Translations under genes and position numbers: made by a program
Assembly (NCBI GenBank): GCA_036504815.1
Contig: DASXUN010000006.1
Location: 17,879 to 81,878, forward strand
Source of the DNA: Gemmatimonadaceae bacterium
GTDB lineage: Bacteria; Gemmatimonadota; Gemmatimonadetes; Gemmatimonadales; Gemmatimonadaceae
Reading direction: 5' to 3'
DNA: 64,000 nt
The notes under the pieces: generated by a model
Seen by the model: only the letters and a program-made list of their open reading frames with translations
The model's database searches: none
Told to the model about the DNA's origin: nothing
Shown here: piece after piece, positions 63,921 through 64,000 of the stretch
How positions within the stretch are numbered: the first letter of the stretch is position 1
How the letters are laid out: each line of letters opens with the position of its first letter

Positions 63921-64000
63921 TCTTCTGTCGTACTCTGTCGTACTCTGTCGTACTCTGTCGTACTCTGTCGTACTCTGTCGTACTCTGTCGTACTCCGTAG
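63921..64000 (-). repeat. Eight 10-bp tandem repeats (TACTCTGTCG), right array, inverted copy
   Basis: Six exact units TACTCTGTCG (63931-63990) with degenerate outer units TCTTCTGTCG (63921) and TACTCCGTAG (63991-64000). The unit is the reverse complement, in rotated phase, of the left array unit. The array reaches the window edge, so its full extent is unknown. Confidence 0.95.

Noticed and set aside
63341..64000. CRISPR array
   Set aside because: The 10-bp units are directly adjacent with no spacers; not the 24-40 bp repeat with unique spacer form, and no cas gene is near.

Overview
This 64 kb window is GC-rich, densely coded chromosomal DNA from a Gram-negative (diderm) heterotroph. Diderm markers are four OmpA-type proteins, a SusC/SusD pair, many lipobox signal peptides and a BamA-like barrel. 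The mix of SusC/SusD, Ser/Thr kinases fused to TolB-like and TPR modules, DUF4397 lipoproteins, an ice-binding-like Ig-repeat lipoprotein and a DUF5117-type metalloprotease suggests Gemmatimonadota (Gemmatimonadaceae). That placement is inferred from gene content; there is no rRNA or tRNA in the window to confirm it.

Layout. 1-7.4 kb: end of an M20 amidohydrolase, a beta-propeller/phosphoesterase, two tandem TsdA-like dihaem cytochromes c, an HNH nuclease and a small secreted protein. 7.4-11.1 kb: a histidine kinase/receiver/AI-2E-type permease operon diverging from a NarL-type regulator. 11.2-18.8 kb: a plus-strand run of envelope genes (small helical protein, beta-barrel, glycine-zipper lipoprotein, five-repeat Ig/ice-binding-like lipoprotein, three OmpA-type proteins, two tiny membrane proteins) containing an orphan IS3-type OrfA. 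19-24.1 kb: BamA-like barrel, cupin, DUF4397 lipoprotein, a yqjD-yqjE-yqjK-like operon and a DUF1003 protein. 24.2-28.8 kb: GMC oxidoreductase, Fis-type HTH protein, FabH, and a secreted protein of unknown function. 29-37.7 kb: two Ser/Thr kinases, dUTPase, a barrel protein, and an HPt-receiver-kinase operon. 37.7-45.6 kb: M20 dipeptidase, D-aminoacylase-like amidohydrolase, zinc metalloprotease, DUF192 protein and a Y-family polymerase. 45.8-52.7 kb: SusC-SusD-DUF4397 uptake operon and an OmpA protein. 52.9-63.3 kb: acetoacetyl-CoA synthetase, the lower phenylacetate pathway (paaG-paaH-paaJ-paaY-paaZ) and a fused 2-oxoacid dehydrogenase E1. 63.3-64 kb: a four-helix-bundle (S23/Avd-like) gene bracketed by inverted 10-bp tandem repeat arrays.

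How genes work together. PaaG, PaaZ, PaaH and PaaJ would turn epoxidised phenylacetyl-CoA into acetyl-CoA and succinyl-CoA. AacS and the E1 enzyme feed the same acyl-CoA pool. The SusC/SusD system, the two secreted-type hydrolases and the metalloprotease fit scavenging of polymers and peptides.

The least explained material is intergenic. At least four families of short, low-complexity, hairpin-forming repeats sit hard against gene ends. One copy is translated as part of a signal peptide. The most striking case is the inverted 10-mer arrays around the four-helix-bundle gene at the right edge, which looks like a compact mobile or repeat-associated unit. The HPt-receiver-Ser/Thr kinase operon and a promoter-like element shared by two stress/envelope-type genes are the other main leads.
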